Below, in pieces: positions 20,751 to 30,866 of a stretch of DNA of 64,000 bases. Source of the DNA: Mesostigma viride (lineage: Eukaryota; Streptophyta; Mesostigmatophyceae; Mesostigmatales; Mesostigmataceae); the NCBI GenBank assembly GCA_009746045.1, contig RPFO01000041.1, positions 7,140,026 to 7,204,025 of the forward strand, written 5' to 3'. Numbering within the stretch: the stretch's first letter is position 1; each line of letters begins with the position of its first letter. The notes beneath the pieces were generated by a model, which searched no databases, had not been told where the DNA came from, and saw nothing but the letters and a program-made list of their open reading frames with translations. The translations under genes were made by a program, and so were the position numbers.

Positions 20751-23700
20751 CCACAACCGTAACCTCCTCTGCCAGCACCTTCGCGCTGTGCACCCCGATC
20801 TCGGCGCGGCGGATCTGCAGGCCATGAGCTGTTACCGGTGCCCGGAAGCTCACTGCCAGCGGGTGTACTCCATTCACGGGCGCGCTCAGCACGCGCGCGC
20901 CTGTGTTGCTCAACGGCCCCTCAACCGGCCAGCAGTCCCGGCCCCCTCCCCCCCTCCCGCCTCGGCTCCCACCGGCTCCCAGCCCCCGCCGCCCGACTAC
21001 TCGGCCAGTTGGCGTTGGCTTGACACGGTTCCCTGGGATGCATGCGCCATCAACCCGACGTCTACCCTGACCGACCTCCCCCACCGCGCGCGTAGCCTTT
21101 TCGCGCAATGTGCAATCGTTTCTCTCCGGCGCATGCACGCCGCTCCGGACGACCCGCTGGGCTTTAAACTGCACATGGTGACCCCCCGCCTGCTCCTCAC
21201 CCCTCTCGGGCGTGGTGTGCGCGGCCTCCAGGGTGCGGTTATTGCCCGTTGCCGACGCTTTCTGCAGGGGGACTGGGAGGGGCTGTTTGGCGTGCCGCCC
21301 CCGCGCACGGCCCGGCTGTCGGGGGAGGTCAACTTCGAGCGGGTGGCCGCCGACGTCATCCGCCTCGTCCGCGAGGGGCAGCTCAGCCGGGCCATGACCC
21401 GCTTGGAAATGGCCAAGCTGGCCCCCGCCAATGCGGCTACCCTGGCGGCCTTGGAGGCTCTTCACCCTGCGGAGCCCGGATTCCAGCTGCCCGTGCCGGA
21501 CCCCCTGCCGGCCCCCCTCCGGCTGGACCGCGACTGCTTCCTGGAGGTGATGCGTGCGGTCCCGCGGGCTTCCTCTACCGGGCCGTCGGGCTGGCGCTAC
21601 GAGCACTTGGAGGTCCTGGTGGGGCATGGGGGCGAGGACATTCTCTTTGACACCCTCATTGACCTGGCGGCTGGTCGCGTTCCTCCCGCTGCGCGCGAGT
21701 GGTTAGCGGGCGCTCGCCTCCTCGCTCTGCTCAAGGGTGTCTTGCCCCCCCCGAGGGCAAGGTGCGCCCGATCGCCTGCGGTGAGGTGCTCCGCAAGCTC
21801 GTGGGCAAAGTGATCTGCCGCCAAAAGGCGCCCGAGCTCCGTGCCTTTTTCTGCCCGCCCCTCGCAGCGGGTGAGACCTCGGTGGCGGCCCAGCTGGGGG
21901 TGACGACTCCAGGCGGGGCGGATATCCTCATCCATTCGGTGCAGGCCTACCTCGAGGCCCACCCCACCCACGCTGTCGTCAAGGTCGACTGCCACAACGC
22001 GTTCAACAGTCTGTCCCGCGCCAGCATGTTTGCGGCCGTCATGGAGTCCTTCGAGGACTTGTACGCTTGGACAGCCGTGTGCTACGGCCAGCCCGGCCAA
22101 CTGGTTCACATCATGGAGGACGGCACTCGCGGCGGCCTGCTGTCGCGGTCGGGCACCCAGCAAGGGGACCCCCTGGGACCCCTGTACTTTGCCGCCCCCC
22201 TCCAGGGTTGCCTCCAAGCGGTCCATGCTGCCCACCCGGCGGTCGCTATTCAGGCCTACTTGGATGATATCTACCTTCTGGGCCCTGTGCCGGACACCAC
22301 CGCGGCTCTGCTGGCACTGCAGACCGCGGTGGCCGACATCAACCTCCAGTTGACCCTGGCCAAGTGCGCGGTGTACTCGCCCCAAGGTGATTGCTCCGGC
22401 TTTCCGCCCCAGCTCTTGGGCCGGGACGAGCGCCTCCATGGGTTGGATGTCCTCGGCGTTCCGGTTGGCGACCCCGCGTTTGTCATCGATGCTCTGCGGG
22501 CCGCCCTCGAGGCACGCACTGAGGTACTGCCCTTGATTGCGCGCCTTCATGATTCGCAGACCAAGGGTCTGCTTCTGTGGTTTTGCGCTCACCCTCGCGT
22601 CGTTCACTGGCTCCGGGGCGCTCTTCCGGCTCAGGTCCGGCTGGCCGCCGAGGGCCACGACGAACGCATCCAGTCGGCCTTGGCGCAGCTGGTCCCGGGC
22701 CCCGACCTCCCGCCACATGCTATTCGCATTGCCTCCCTGCCTGCACGGATGGGTGGCTGCGGTCTGACTCGTGCCGCCCGGCTGGCCCCAGCAGCATTTT
22801 TGGGCTCCGTCGCTCAGTCGTGGGCGGAAAGCTGCCGGCTCCTGCCCCTTTTGGCAACGGCAGCGCCTGACCTCCTGGACCCCAGCAGCCCTTTGCCCTT
22901 CGTCACCGCCATCCAGGAGGCCTATGCTGAGATCCAGCAGGCCTGTTCTCCCGTCCGTGCCGCTCAGGCGGTACAGCGCCACCTCCCTCGCGGCACTCCC
23001 TCGGTCGCCTCCGTTCAATCTCCCGCCGCATTCCCTGCTCGCGTCATCGATAAACACCAGAAAACCTACGCGGGTATTCTGCACACGGCTGATTGGATTG
23101 CTCTTTTCGCGGACCTCAACGCCCAGGGACGTGCGTGGCTGTTCTCGCTTTCCTTGCGGAGTGTGGGCTCGGCGTACCTTCGTGCTCTTCCCATGGCCCC
23201 CCCATTCGCCTTGGCTCCCAGCCACTACTCGGTGGCGCTCCGGCACCAGCTATTTGCCCCGCAGCCTCTTGTTCCGGCCGGGCGGCCTTGTGGTAGCTGT
23301 GGGCAGCCGCTGGATCCCACGGGGACTCACTACCTTGCCTGCATGGGGGGCCAACAGAATCAGAATTGGTATTTGTATTTGCACACTGTCCTCCTGACGG
23401 TGGTGCTCGCCATGATTCGGTCGGTTTTCCCCCACGCGAACATCCGGTCCGAGGATGCGGATGGCGCTGCCTTCTATTCCCCCAACCACCGGCCTGACAT
23501 CGTGGTGCTGGACTTTGAGGGGGGTGGCCGGCATCTGCTTATTGACGTTTCGGTGGCGCGGCCCTTGGCTCTTAGCCACGTGGCTGGGGCCTCCCTCACG
23601 GCAGGTTACACGGCGGACCGGGCGGAGCGGGCCAAGCTCCTGGCCTACGGCGACGTCGGGCACCATCGTGTGGTGCCCTTTGTCCTGGAGGAGTTTGGGG

Positions 23701-23909
23701 CCATGGGGCCCCTGACCTCCGCCTTCTTCAAGGAGTGTTGCCGGCTCCGGGAGGACCGGCTGGACCTGGAGGGCCAGCGGGCCCCATGGTCGGCGCGGAC
23801 CTGGACGTCATATTGGCGTCAGCGCTTGTCGGTGGCGCTGACTCGGGCCATGGCTGACATCATGCTCCGCCGTACGCGGGCTGTTTTTGCGGTGCAGCAG
23901 GGCTATTAG
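20751..23909 (+). pseudogene. ORF2 of the truncated non-LTR element, one frameshift
   Basis: Two overlapping frames (to 21813, and from 21699 to 23909). In order: Cys/His finger (CYRCPEAHCQRVYS), linker, RT entry motif GPSGWRYEHL, RPIACGEVL, RT active site AYLDDI, a Cys/His knuckle (CGSCGQPLDPTGTHYLAC) and an R2-type restriction-like endonuclease (RPDIVVLD...HLLIDVSV). The break coincides with a run of eight C at 21745-21752. One more C would restore the frame seen in the minus copy. Otherwise the frame is intact to the stop, so the damage is recent. In this family the protein nicks target DNA and primes reverse transcription there. Confidence 0.85.
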
Positions 23910-24044
23910 GTTCCTCCCGTTAGGCGTTTCCATTGGTCTTATCGTAGTATAGAGCTTTGACATGGCTCTGTACATAGGTTTATAGCTGGGCGTTTGCTTT
24001 GGTTTGAGTGATTTCACTCTGCTGTAAGTAATTATATTTTTAAT
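20751..24044 (+). mobile_element. R2-like non-LTR retrotransposon, 5'-truncated (plus copy)
   Basis: Flanked by atatatatt at 20742-20750 and 24045-24053. The coding part starts within the N-terminal zinc-finger region of ORF2 and lacks ORF1 and the RING, so it is a truncated copy of a family related to the full-length minus element at 24054-30866. The 3' tail ends ...gtaagtaattatatttttaat. The same tail occurs in the truncated copies at 30867-32047. Confidence 0.88.
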
Positions 24045-24261
24045 ATATATATTCATTGAGAATGATAGATTACGGAGGTGAGATAGGCATGCAACATAAG
24101 GAAAAACCCGATAACTGGGAGAATAACCCTGAAGAAATTAATAGTAATCTGACACAGACATCCAAGGATCACGCCAGCGGCACAAGGTACAACTAACTAT
24201 ACATCACAAAACTACACGCAGCAACAGCGCTGCCGGCCCACCATGCAGGCCTGGAAGGGAT
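24045..24261 (-). other. 3' region of the full-length non-LTR element and junction with the plus copy
   Basis: No gene. The convergent 3' ends of the two elements meet near the atatatatt at 24045-24053. Confidence 0.5.
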
Positions 24262-27200
24262 CTAGACCGCATGGGTCGCGACAAAGTCGGCCCGGGTGCG
24301 GCGGAATAACACATCAGCCACGGTGCGAGTGAGGGCGAGTGACAGACGCTGCCGCCAATACGAGGACCACGTGCGGGCCGACCACGGGGCGGTCTGACCC
24401 TCGAGGTCGAGGCGGTCTTCACGGCGCTGGCAGCACTCGTGGAAAAACTCCGCTGTCTTGGGGCCCATGGCCCCGAACTCCTCAAGGACAAAGGGGATGA
24501 CCCGGTGGGGCCCCACATTGCCGTAGGAGGCAAACTTGTCGCGCTCAGCCACAGCGGCAGCAGCGCCGGCATCCACAGCCGCCCGGAGGATGTGGCGACC
24601 GGAAAGCGGCCGAGCCACGGAGACATCGATGAGCAGGTGGCAACCCTGCCCGTCGTAGTCAAGCACGGTAATGTCGGGGCGGTGGTTGGGTGAGTAGAGG
24701 GCGGCCCCATCCGCGTCCTCGCACTTGATGGTGGAGTGGGGAAAGACCGACCGAACCATGGCACACACCACCCGGAGGAGAGCGGTATGGAGATAGAGGA
24801 ACCAGTTCTGGTTCTGCTGGCCACCCATGCACGCGATGTAGTGCGTCCCAGTAGTATCCAGAGCAAGCCCGCAGCTGCCGCAGGACGCACCCGCCGTGAT
24901 GAGAGGTTGCGGGGCAAAGAGCTGGTGGCGGAGAGCGATGGCGTAAAGGGCCGGAACCAGTGTGAACAAAGGGCTCATGGGGAGGGCGCGCAGGAATGCG
25001 GACCCCACGCTCCCCTCAAGGGAAACGGAGTGAAGCCAAGCCTTCCCCTGATCGTTCAAGCTCGCATGCAGACCCATCCAGTCGGCACAGTGTAGTATAC
25101 CCGCGTAGGTCTTTTGTTGTTTTTCATGAACGCAGGCAGGGAAGACACTAGGACTGACGACAGTGGACACGCCGGGCGTGCCCCGGGGCAGGCGACGGTG
25201 GACGGCCTGAGCGGGGCGGACGAGGTCGCAAGCCTGCTGGATCCCGAGGTAAGAATCCTGCACAGCCTGCACAAAGGGGAAGGGGGATGGGGTGACCAAG
25301 TCGGGAATGGCGCTGACGGCGCTGGGGACCAACCGGCGGATCTCCGCCCAGGCCTGAGCAACAGAGCCAAGGAAGGCGGCGGGGGCGAGGCGGGCGGCGC
25401 GGGTGAGCCCACACCCGCCCATGCGGCAGGGGAGGGTGGCCAAGCGCATGGAGTGAGCTGGCAGGCTAGGGCCGGGGAGGAGCACCTGCAAGGCGGCCTG
25501 AATGCGCTCGTCATGGCCTTCCGCGGCAAGCCGCACCAAGTGGGGGGGAGCGCCACGGAGCCAGTGAACCACCCGCGGGTGGGCGCAAAACCACAGGAGG
25601 AGCCCTTTGGTCTGGGGGTCCTTGAGGCGCGCCCAAGTCTCGAGGACATGGGTGCGCTGTTCCACGGTGGCCCGGAGCTCCTCTTCGACGTAGTCAGGGT
25701 CACCCACAGGGACGCCCAGGCACGAGAAACCACGCGCCCGCGCCAATGCCCCCGGGATAGCCGCGGGGAAGCCAGAGCAGTCCCCCTGGGGCGAAAAGAC
25801 TGCACACTTGGGGAGGGTGAGCCGAAGGTTGATGGCCGCCATGGCCACTTCAAGGGCAGCCAGGGCGGCAACCACAGCGTCGGCCGGGCCAAGGGCATGG
25901 ATATCGTCCATATAGGCGAGGAGCACGACATCCGGGTGCGCAGCGTGGACACCTTGGAGAGCCTTGTGCAGCGGGGCAGACAGGTAAAAGGGGCCGAGGG
26001 GGTCACCTTGCTGGGTTCCCGTGCGGGAAGCGATGTCGGCGAACGTCCCATCCTCCATGAGGAAGGAGAGTTGAGTGGGTTCGCCGTAGCAGGCTGCTGT
26101 CCACGCAAGAAGGTCAGGGAACGCCTCGCCGACGGCCTCAAAGATGCTAGCCTTGGTGACAGCATTGAACGCATTGTGGCAATCCACCTTCAGCGCCACA
26201 TGGGTCGGATGCGTCTCGAGGTAGGCCTGAACTGTGTGCACGATGATGTCGCTGCCCCCTTTGGTGGCGACGCCAAGCTGGGCCGCGACGGACTCCTCAG
26301 TATCACTCCGGTTGGGGCAGAAGTAGGCGCGAAACTCGGGGGCCTTTTGGCGACAAATGACCTTACTCACCAGCTTGCGTAGGACCTCGCCGCAAGCAAT
26401 GGGACGAACGCGGCCAGCAGGCGGGGGGACGTCGTCTTTCAGGAGGGCAATGAGGCGTGCCCCAGCCAGCCAAGGGCGCGCCGCGGGGGCCAGGGACCCC
26501 GCGGCCAAGTCGGCGGCAGCCTCAAAGAGTGCGGTCGCCCCGCCATGGCCCGCCATCACGGAGAGGTGCTCGTAGCGCCAGCCTGAGGGGCCGGTGGAGG
26601 AGGCGTTCGGCAGATCCTTCAGCACAGCCGTGAAGATGTCCAGGTCCAGGACAATAGGCGGGGGCGGGGGGGTGGCCGGGGCGGGCACCGCAAAGGCCGG
26701 TTCGTCGGGGTGAAGGTCGCGCAAAGCCTGCAGGGTCGGGGGAGTGGAGGGAGCCAACGCGGTCAGTTCAAGCTTTTGCATGGCCCGGCTCAATTCACCT
26801 ACCTTCACCAACCGCATGACGTCAGCTTCCACCCGGGCAAAGGAGGCGGCCCCCGACACCCGGGTGGAGGCCGGAGGCTGCAGCGCCCACAGCCCTTCCC
26901 AATCCCCGAGGAGGAACCGCCGGCAGCGAGCGATGACCGCACCCTGTACGCCACGCACGCCCCGCTCCAACGGCGCTAAGAGGAGCCGGGGGGTGACGAG
27001 AAACAGCTTGTGGCCGAGTTCGTCGAGAGGGTGACTATGCATCCGGGCCAGGGAAAGCAGGGCGCAGCGCGTAAACAAGCTCCGGGCGCGGTGAGGGACG
27101 TCCGGGAGCGTCATGCAAGGGTTGCGCGCACAGGCGGCAAAAGGGAGCGTGGCCAGGAATGCCCAGCCTGCCGAGAGGTCCCCCGGATCGCTCGTACCCT

Positions 27201-28182
27201 GCGATGCCGGTGGAGGGGCAGGGGCCGACCGAGGGGCCGCCCCGGACCGGGAGGCCGGTGCGGCCGCCGGGCCGCCGGGCAGGCCGTTCTGGGGGGTTTG
27301 GCGGCGGCACTGCCGCTCATGCTGGTACCGCCCGTGGATCGAAAAAATCCGCTGGCAATGGGCTGCCGGGCAGCGGTAGCAGTCCATGGCGCGCATGGCG
27401 GCCTCCGTGATGTGGGGGTGGGAAGCCCGAATGTGCACCAGCAACGAATTCCGGTTGGGCAGGCGCGCGCCACACGGGTCACCAAGGGGACCATCGACTT
27501 GGCAATAATGGAAGCCATCTGAGGGGGTGCGCCCACCCGGTTGGGCCGGCCCGGGTCGAGAGGGGGAGGGGTCGGGAGCACCCTCAGCCAGAGGAACTAC
27601 AGCTGCAGCGGAACCCAGGGCGGGGCCGGCCGCCGGGCGGTCAGCAGGGCTCGTGGCAGCCGAGGACAAGACCGGCGCGGGGACGGCCCCCACGGCCGGG
27701 AGGGGGGCGCTGGAGGAGGCAGCCAAGCCGGCGCGCGACCCACGACCACGCACAGGGGAGGCAGGTGTCGGGGCAGGCGCGTGGGACTGGCGGCGCACGG
27801 ACACGGGCGAGGGCCCCAGCGGGAGAACGCCAGGAGGCAAGGGGGAAAGGACCGCGGCCCGGCAAAGGGGGCAGGTGGCGGAGGTCGCGTGCAAGCTCGT
27901 GGCGATGCAAGCTTGATGGAAGACGTGGCCGCAAGCAGGGAGGCGGCAGAGACCGTCACCAGGGCGAGGCAGGTCCAAGCAGATGGGGCAGGAGGGGCCG
28001 CTGGCAGTGACATCCACCAAGTGGGCCGGCCCGTAGTGGGCGGGCGCCGCGTCCCACCCCAGCTCCCAGCTCGGCAGTCGGGCGATCTCATCGGCGGAGA
28101 GAAGACGGCGGCGCGGACCAGCAGGGTGCCAGACATGGGGGATGCCCGCAAGCTCGAGCACATCGTGCAAGATGGCGGGCAC
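24262..28182 (-). CDS. ORF2: RING / zinc finger / reverse transcriptase / restriction-like endonuclease
   Basis: 1306 residues from ATG 28182. Residues 65-107 form a RING-H2 finger (C65, C68, C84, H86, H89, C92, C104, C107). A Pro/Ala-rich linker follows, then Cys/His fingers (CGARLPNRNSLLVHIRASH; CYRCPAAHCQRIFS). RT carries GPSGWRYEHL, RPIACGEVLRKLV, GTQQGDPLGP and the catalytic box Y757-M-D-D760. Near the C-terminus are a knuckle C1101-x2-C1104-x9-H1114-x3-C1118 and the endonuclease motif RPD1170...D1186. The C-terminal half is the standard R2/CRE architecture, which cuts target DNA and reverse transcribes the element RNA at the nick. An N-terminal RING is unusual and suggests ubiquitin-ligase activity. 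That role is inference. The frame is fully intact. Confidence 0.92.
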   Translation of the reverse strand: MPAILHDVLELAGIPHVWHPAGPRRRLLSADEIARLPSWELGWDAAPAHYGPAHLVDVTASGPSCPICLDLPRPGDGLCRLPACGHVFHQACIATSLHATSATCPLCRAAVLSPLPPGVLPLGPSPVSVRRQSHAPAPTPASPVRGRGSRAGLAASSSAPLPAVGAVPAPVLSSAATSPADRPAAGPALGSAAAVVPLAEGAPDPSPSRPGPAQPGGRTPSDGFHYCQVDGPLGDPCGARLPNRNSLLVHIRASHPHITEAAMRAMDCYRCPAAHCQRIFSIHGRYQHERQCRRQTPQNGLPGGPAAAPASRSGAAPRSAPAPPPASQGTSDPGDLSAGWAFLATLPFAACARNPCMTLPDVPHRARSLFTRCALLSLARMHSHPLDELGHKLFLVTPRLLLAPLERGVRGVQGAVIARCRRFLLGDWEGLWALQPPASTRVSGAASFARVEADVMRLVKVGELSRAMQKLELTALAPSTPPTLQALRDLHPDEPAFAVPAPATPPPPPIVLDLDIFTAVLKDLPNASSTGPSGWRYEHLSVMAGHGGATALFEAAADLAAGSLAPAARPWLAGARLIALLKDDVPPPAGRVRPIACGEVLRKLVSKVICRQKAPEFRAYFCPNRSDTEESVAAQLGVATKGGSDIIVHTVQAYLETHPTHVALKVDCHNAFNAVTKASIFEAVGEAFPDLLAWTAACYGEPTQLSFLMEDGTFADIASRTGTQQGDPLGPFYLSAPLHKALQGVHAAHPDVVLLAYMDDIHALGPADAVVAALAALEVAMAAINLRLTLPKCAVFSPQGDCSGFPAAIPGALARARGFSCLGVPVGDPDYVEEELRATVEQRTHVLETWARLKDPQTKGLLLWFCAHPRVVHWLRGAPPHLVRLAAEGHDERIQAALQVLLPGPSLPAHSMRLATLPCRMGGCGLTRAARLAPAAFLGSVAQAWAEIRRLVPSAVSAIPDLVTPSPFPFVQAVQDSYLGIQQACDLVRPAQAVHRRLPRGTPGVSTVVSPSVFPACVHEKQQKTYAGILHCADWMGLHASLNDQGKAWLHSVSLEGSVGSAFLRALPMSPLFTLVPALYAIALRHQLFAPQPLITAGASCGSCGLALDTTGTHYIACMGGQQNQNWFLYLHTALLRVVCAMVRSVFPHSTIKCEDADGAALYSPNHRPDITVLDYDGQGCHLLIDVSVARPLSGRHILRAAVDAGAAAAVAERDKFASYGNVGPHRVIPFVLEEFGAMGPKTAEFFHECCQRREDRLDLEGQTAPWSARTWSSYWRQRLSLALTRTVADVLFRRTRADFVATHAV

Positions 28183-28196
28183 GGCCGCACCCGCGC

Positions 28197-29468
28197 TCAG
28201 CTCAAGAACACGCCCCCCCCCGCATCGTACAGAACCAGGTCGCCGGCGTGCACGGTGACAGGAGCCCCGAAGTCAACGCGCAGGCGGGCGGCTTGCGCTG
28301 GGGTGACCGCCGTAGTCAAGCGCCCGTGGGCCTGCGCAACAAGGCCGGCCGAGCCGGGCCCGGCAGAGGCAAGAAACGTGTGCAGCTGAGGGCGATCGAG
28401 CAAGGCGTGGTCGGTGGCCCCCCCAGCGAGATATGTCGCACGGGCGGCCTGCTGGGCCTGCACGGCAAGCCCTGTAGCAAAGAGCACCACCGCCTGCGCC
28501 ACTTGAGCGTCCAGATTCAGGAGCCATTCTTGGCGCACCGCGGGCAGGTGCCAAGGCAGGCGGCCGCCGGCATGGTAGTCCTCGAGGACAAACCCCCAAA
28601 GCGTGGAGGCAAGGACAGGGGGGGAGGCTGCCTGCAGCATGTGCCGGACACGAACCACAAGGGCACTAAATTCAGGGGGCCGTGGGAGCGTAGGAAACGC
28701 CGCGTGCAAGCCGACAGCGTCCAACAGCAAGGGGCAATACAGCCAAGAGAACGTGGCGTGCCGGAGCGCGCTGACGCCCGCAATGTTGGTGGGGGGCCAA
28801 ACGGAGAAGTCGTGGGACCCAAGCGCGGCCGACCAGGGGCCCACCACAGGAGTCGCCGCAGGGTGTCCCACAGCCTCAGGGAGGAGAGCCGCCAGGGACC
28901 CCTCAAGCACAGGAGGACGCAGGTCAGTGGCCACCGCCGTGCTGGCCGGAGGTGGATCCCCAGAGCTAGGCGGGGCAGGGCCAGGGGACCCCGCGGAGGG
29001 GCCGGACGTGACGGCGCGGGGAGAGCGGGAGCACGGTGTGGAACCCTCCACGAGGTCCGCAAGGCCCAGGAGAGGGTCCAGCGAGGGGCTGCGGGAGGGG
29101 GCGCGGGCCGAATGGGATCCCGGGGTCGACACGGCCGCGCGTCGGGAGCCTAGGGACGGCCGAGGCGGGGCCACGCAATGAGGGCACGCCCAAGGACCCG
29201 GGGGAGGCAGCCGGAAGAGGGGCGGGACCAAGCAGCGCGTGTGCCAGCCGCATTGGCACGAATCACACACAAGGAGACGGGGGGCATCCTCACCACTGTG
29301 GCAGACCTCGCACACAAGCGAGAGTGGCACAGGGGCGCCACGACCGCCGTCGTCCAGGTCGCCCATCTCCTGCAGGTGCGCCGCGATGCGTAAGGACCGA
29401 CGCGGCGCAGGGGCGCCACTAGGCAGCGCATCCCGCGCCCGGGAGGTGCGGCGTCGTGAAGGAGGCAT
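28197..29468 (-). CDS. ORF1: PHD-finger protein of the non-LTR element
   Basis: 423 residues from the first ATG at 29468 (MPPSRRRTSRARDALPSG); the frame is open further upstream to 29609 without an ATG. Residues 53-98 form a PHD finger: CEVC, CDSC, WHTRC, WACPHC. The N-terminus is basic. The middle is Ser/Pro/Ala-rich and low complexity. The C-terminal 200 residues look globular (FSVWPPTNIAGVSALRHATF) but match nothing I recognise. It ends 14 bp before ORF2 in another frame. ORF1 proteins of non-LTR elements usually bind element RNA. A PHD finger reads histone tails, so chromatin targeting is a plausible but unproven role. Confidence 0.85.
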   Translation of the reverse strand: MPPSRRRTSRARDALPSGAPAPRRSLRIAAHLQEMGDLDDGGRGAPVPLSLVCEVCHSGEDAPRLLVCDSCQCGWHTRCLVPPLFRLPPPGPWACPHCVAPPRPSLGSRRAAVSTPGSHSARAPSRSPSLDPLLGLADLVEGSTPCSRSPRAVTSGPSAGSPGPAPPSSGDPPPASTAVATDLRPPVLEGSLAALLPEAVGHPAATPVVGPWSAALGSHDFSVWPPTNIAGVSALRHATFSWLYCPLLLDAVGLHAAFPTLPRPPEFSALVVRVRHMLQAASPPVLASTLWGFVLEDYHAGGRLPWHLPAVRQEWLLNLDAQVAQAVVLFATGLAVQAQQAARATYLAGGATDHALLDRPQLHTFLASAGPGSAGLVAQAHGRLTTAVTPAQAARLRVDFGAPVTVHAGDLVLYDAGGGVFLS

Positions 29469-29496
29469 GGGGGAGGTGCGTAAAACAACGGAACCG

Positions 29497-29597
29497 GAAG
29501 CGCGGGGGGAGAGCGAGATGCGGACGCGGGGGGTTTGGGGGGCGTGCCCCCCAAGCGGGGGGTTTGGGGGGCGGCAGCCCCCCAACGCGGGGCGGCC
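29497..29597 (-). other. G-rich inverted-repeat segment upstream of ORF1
   Basis: Contains ggggggtttggggggc twice with intervening cccccc runs. Strong hairpin or G-quadruplex potential in the 5' UTR of the element. Confidence 0.6.
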
Positions 29598-29598
29598 G

Positions 29599-30866
29599 CG
29601 GTGCCGCACCTCGGCGCAGGTTTTTTCAGCTGTGCATGGAGAAAAAAACGTGTCTCAATCCAGGAACCCCCGTCGGTTCATCATGTCAGCCTAGAAAACT
29701 GGAGCGGTGGAGCCACAACTAACGGGAAAGCCGCATTCAAATTCGCCTAGCCCACGGGTCACAATTGGCCGACAGGTAGATGCAGCCAGCCCCGGGCGTG
29801 TCGCAGACAGTAATCACTACCGTAGGCCGCGGTGCCGCACCTCGGCGCAGGTTTTTTCAGCTGTGCATGGAGAAAAAAACGTGTCTCAATCCAGGAACCC
29901 CCGTCGGTTCATCATGTCAGCCTAGAAAACTGGAGCGGTGGAGCCACAACTAACGGGAAAGCCGCATTCAAATTCGCCTAGCCCACGGGTCACAATTGGC
30001 CGACAGGTAGATGCAGCCAGCCCCGGGCGTGTCGCAGACAGTAATCACTACCGTAGGCCGCGGTGCCGCACCTCGGCGCAGGTTTTTTCAGCTGTGCATG
30101 GAGAAAAAAACGTGTCTCAATCCAGGAACCCCCGTCGGTTCATCATGTCAGCCTAGAAAACTGGAGCGGTGGAGCCACAACTAACGGGAAAGCCGCATTC
30201 AAATTCGCCTAGCCCACGGGTCACAATTGGCCGACAGGTAGATGCAGCCAGCCCCGGGCGTGTCGCAGACAGTAATCACTACCGTAGGCCGCGGTGCCGC
30301 ACCTCGGCGCAGGTTTTTTCAGCTGTGCATGGAGAAAAAAACGTGTCTCAATCCAGGAACCCCCGTCGGTTCATCATGTCAGCCTAGAAAACTGGAGCGG
30401 TGGAGCCACAACTAACGGGAAAGCCGCATTCAAATTCGCCTAGCCCACGGGTCACAATTGGCCGACAGGTAGATGCAGCCAGCCCCGGGCGTGTCGCAGA
30501 CAGTAATCACTACCGTAGGCCGCGGTGCCGCACCTCGGCGCAGGTTTTTTCAGCTGTGCATGGAGAAAAAAACGTGTCTCAATCCAGGAACCCCCGTCGG
30601 TTCATCATGTCAGCCTAGAAAACTGGAGCGGTGGAGCCACAACTAACGGGAAAGCCGCATTCAAATTCGCCTAGCCCACGGGTCACAATTGGCCGACAGG
30701 TAGATGCAGCCAGCCCCGGGCGTGTCGCAGACAGTAATCACTACCGTAGGCCGCGGTGCCGCACCTCGGCGCAGGTTTTTTCAGCTGTGCATGGAGAAAA
30801 AAACGTGTCTCAATCCAGGAACCCCCGTCGGTTCATCATGTCAGCCTAGAAAACTGGAGCGGTGGA
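29599..30866 (-). repeat. 231-bp tandem repeat array in the 5' region of the non-LTR element
   Basis: Period exactly 231 bp. The landmark ggtgccgcacctcggcgcagg recurs at about 29600, 29831, 30062, 30293, 30524 and 30755, giving about 5.5 units that look identical by eye. The array lies immediately upstream of ORF1 in element orientation, so it is in the position of promoter monomers such as those of mouse L1. It ends at 30866. Confidence 0.93.

Larger units (their letters stand above)
24045..30866 (-). mobile_element. Full-length R2-like non-LTR retrotransposon with PHD and RING proteins
   Basis: Minus-strand element. From its 5' end it has a 231-bp tandem-repeat region (30866-29599), a G-rich segment, ORF1 (29468-28197), ORF2 (28182-24262) and a short 3' region. 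The exact 3' end is not fixed. It lies between 24261 and the ta-rich junction with the plus copy near 24053. The 5' end abuts the tail of truncated copy A at 30867. ORFs are open and separated by 14 bp. The family is related to the plus copy at 20751-24044 but is a different subfamily. Confidence 0.85.

Noticed and set aside
21597-23246. 549-codon minus-strand ORF and similar long ORFs opposite the non-LTR ORFs (for example 25114-26382 and 27541-28389 plus)
   Set aside because: Antisense shadows of high-GC RT genes. All recognised domains are on the other strand.
29707-30849. Five identical 72-codon ORFs
   Set aside because: They are produced by the 231-bp repeat, whose period is a multiple of 3. 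Not genes.
29599-30866. CRISPR-like array
   Set aside because: Units are contiguous and identical with no short repeat/unique spacer structure, in a eukaryotic retrotransposon context.
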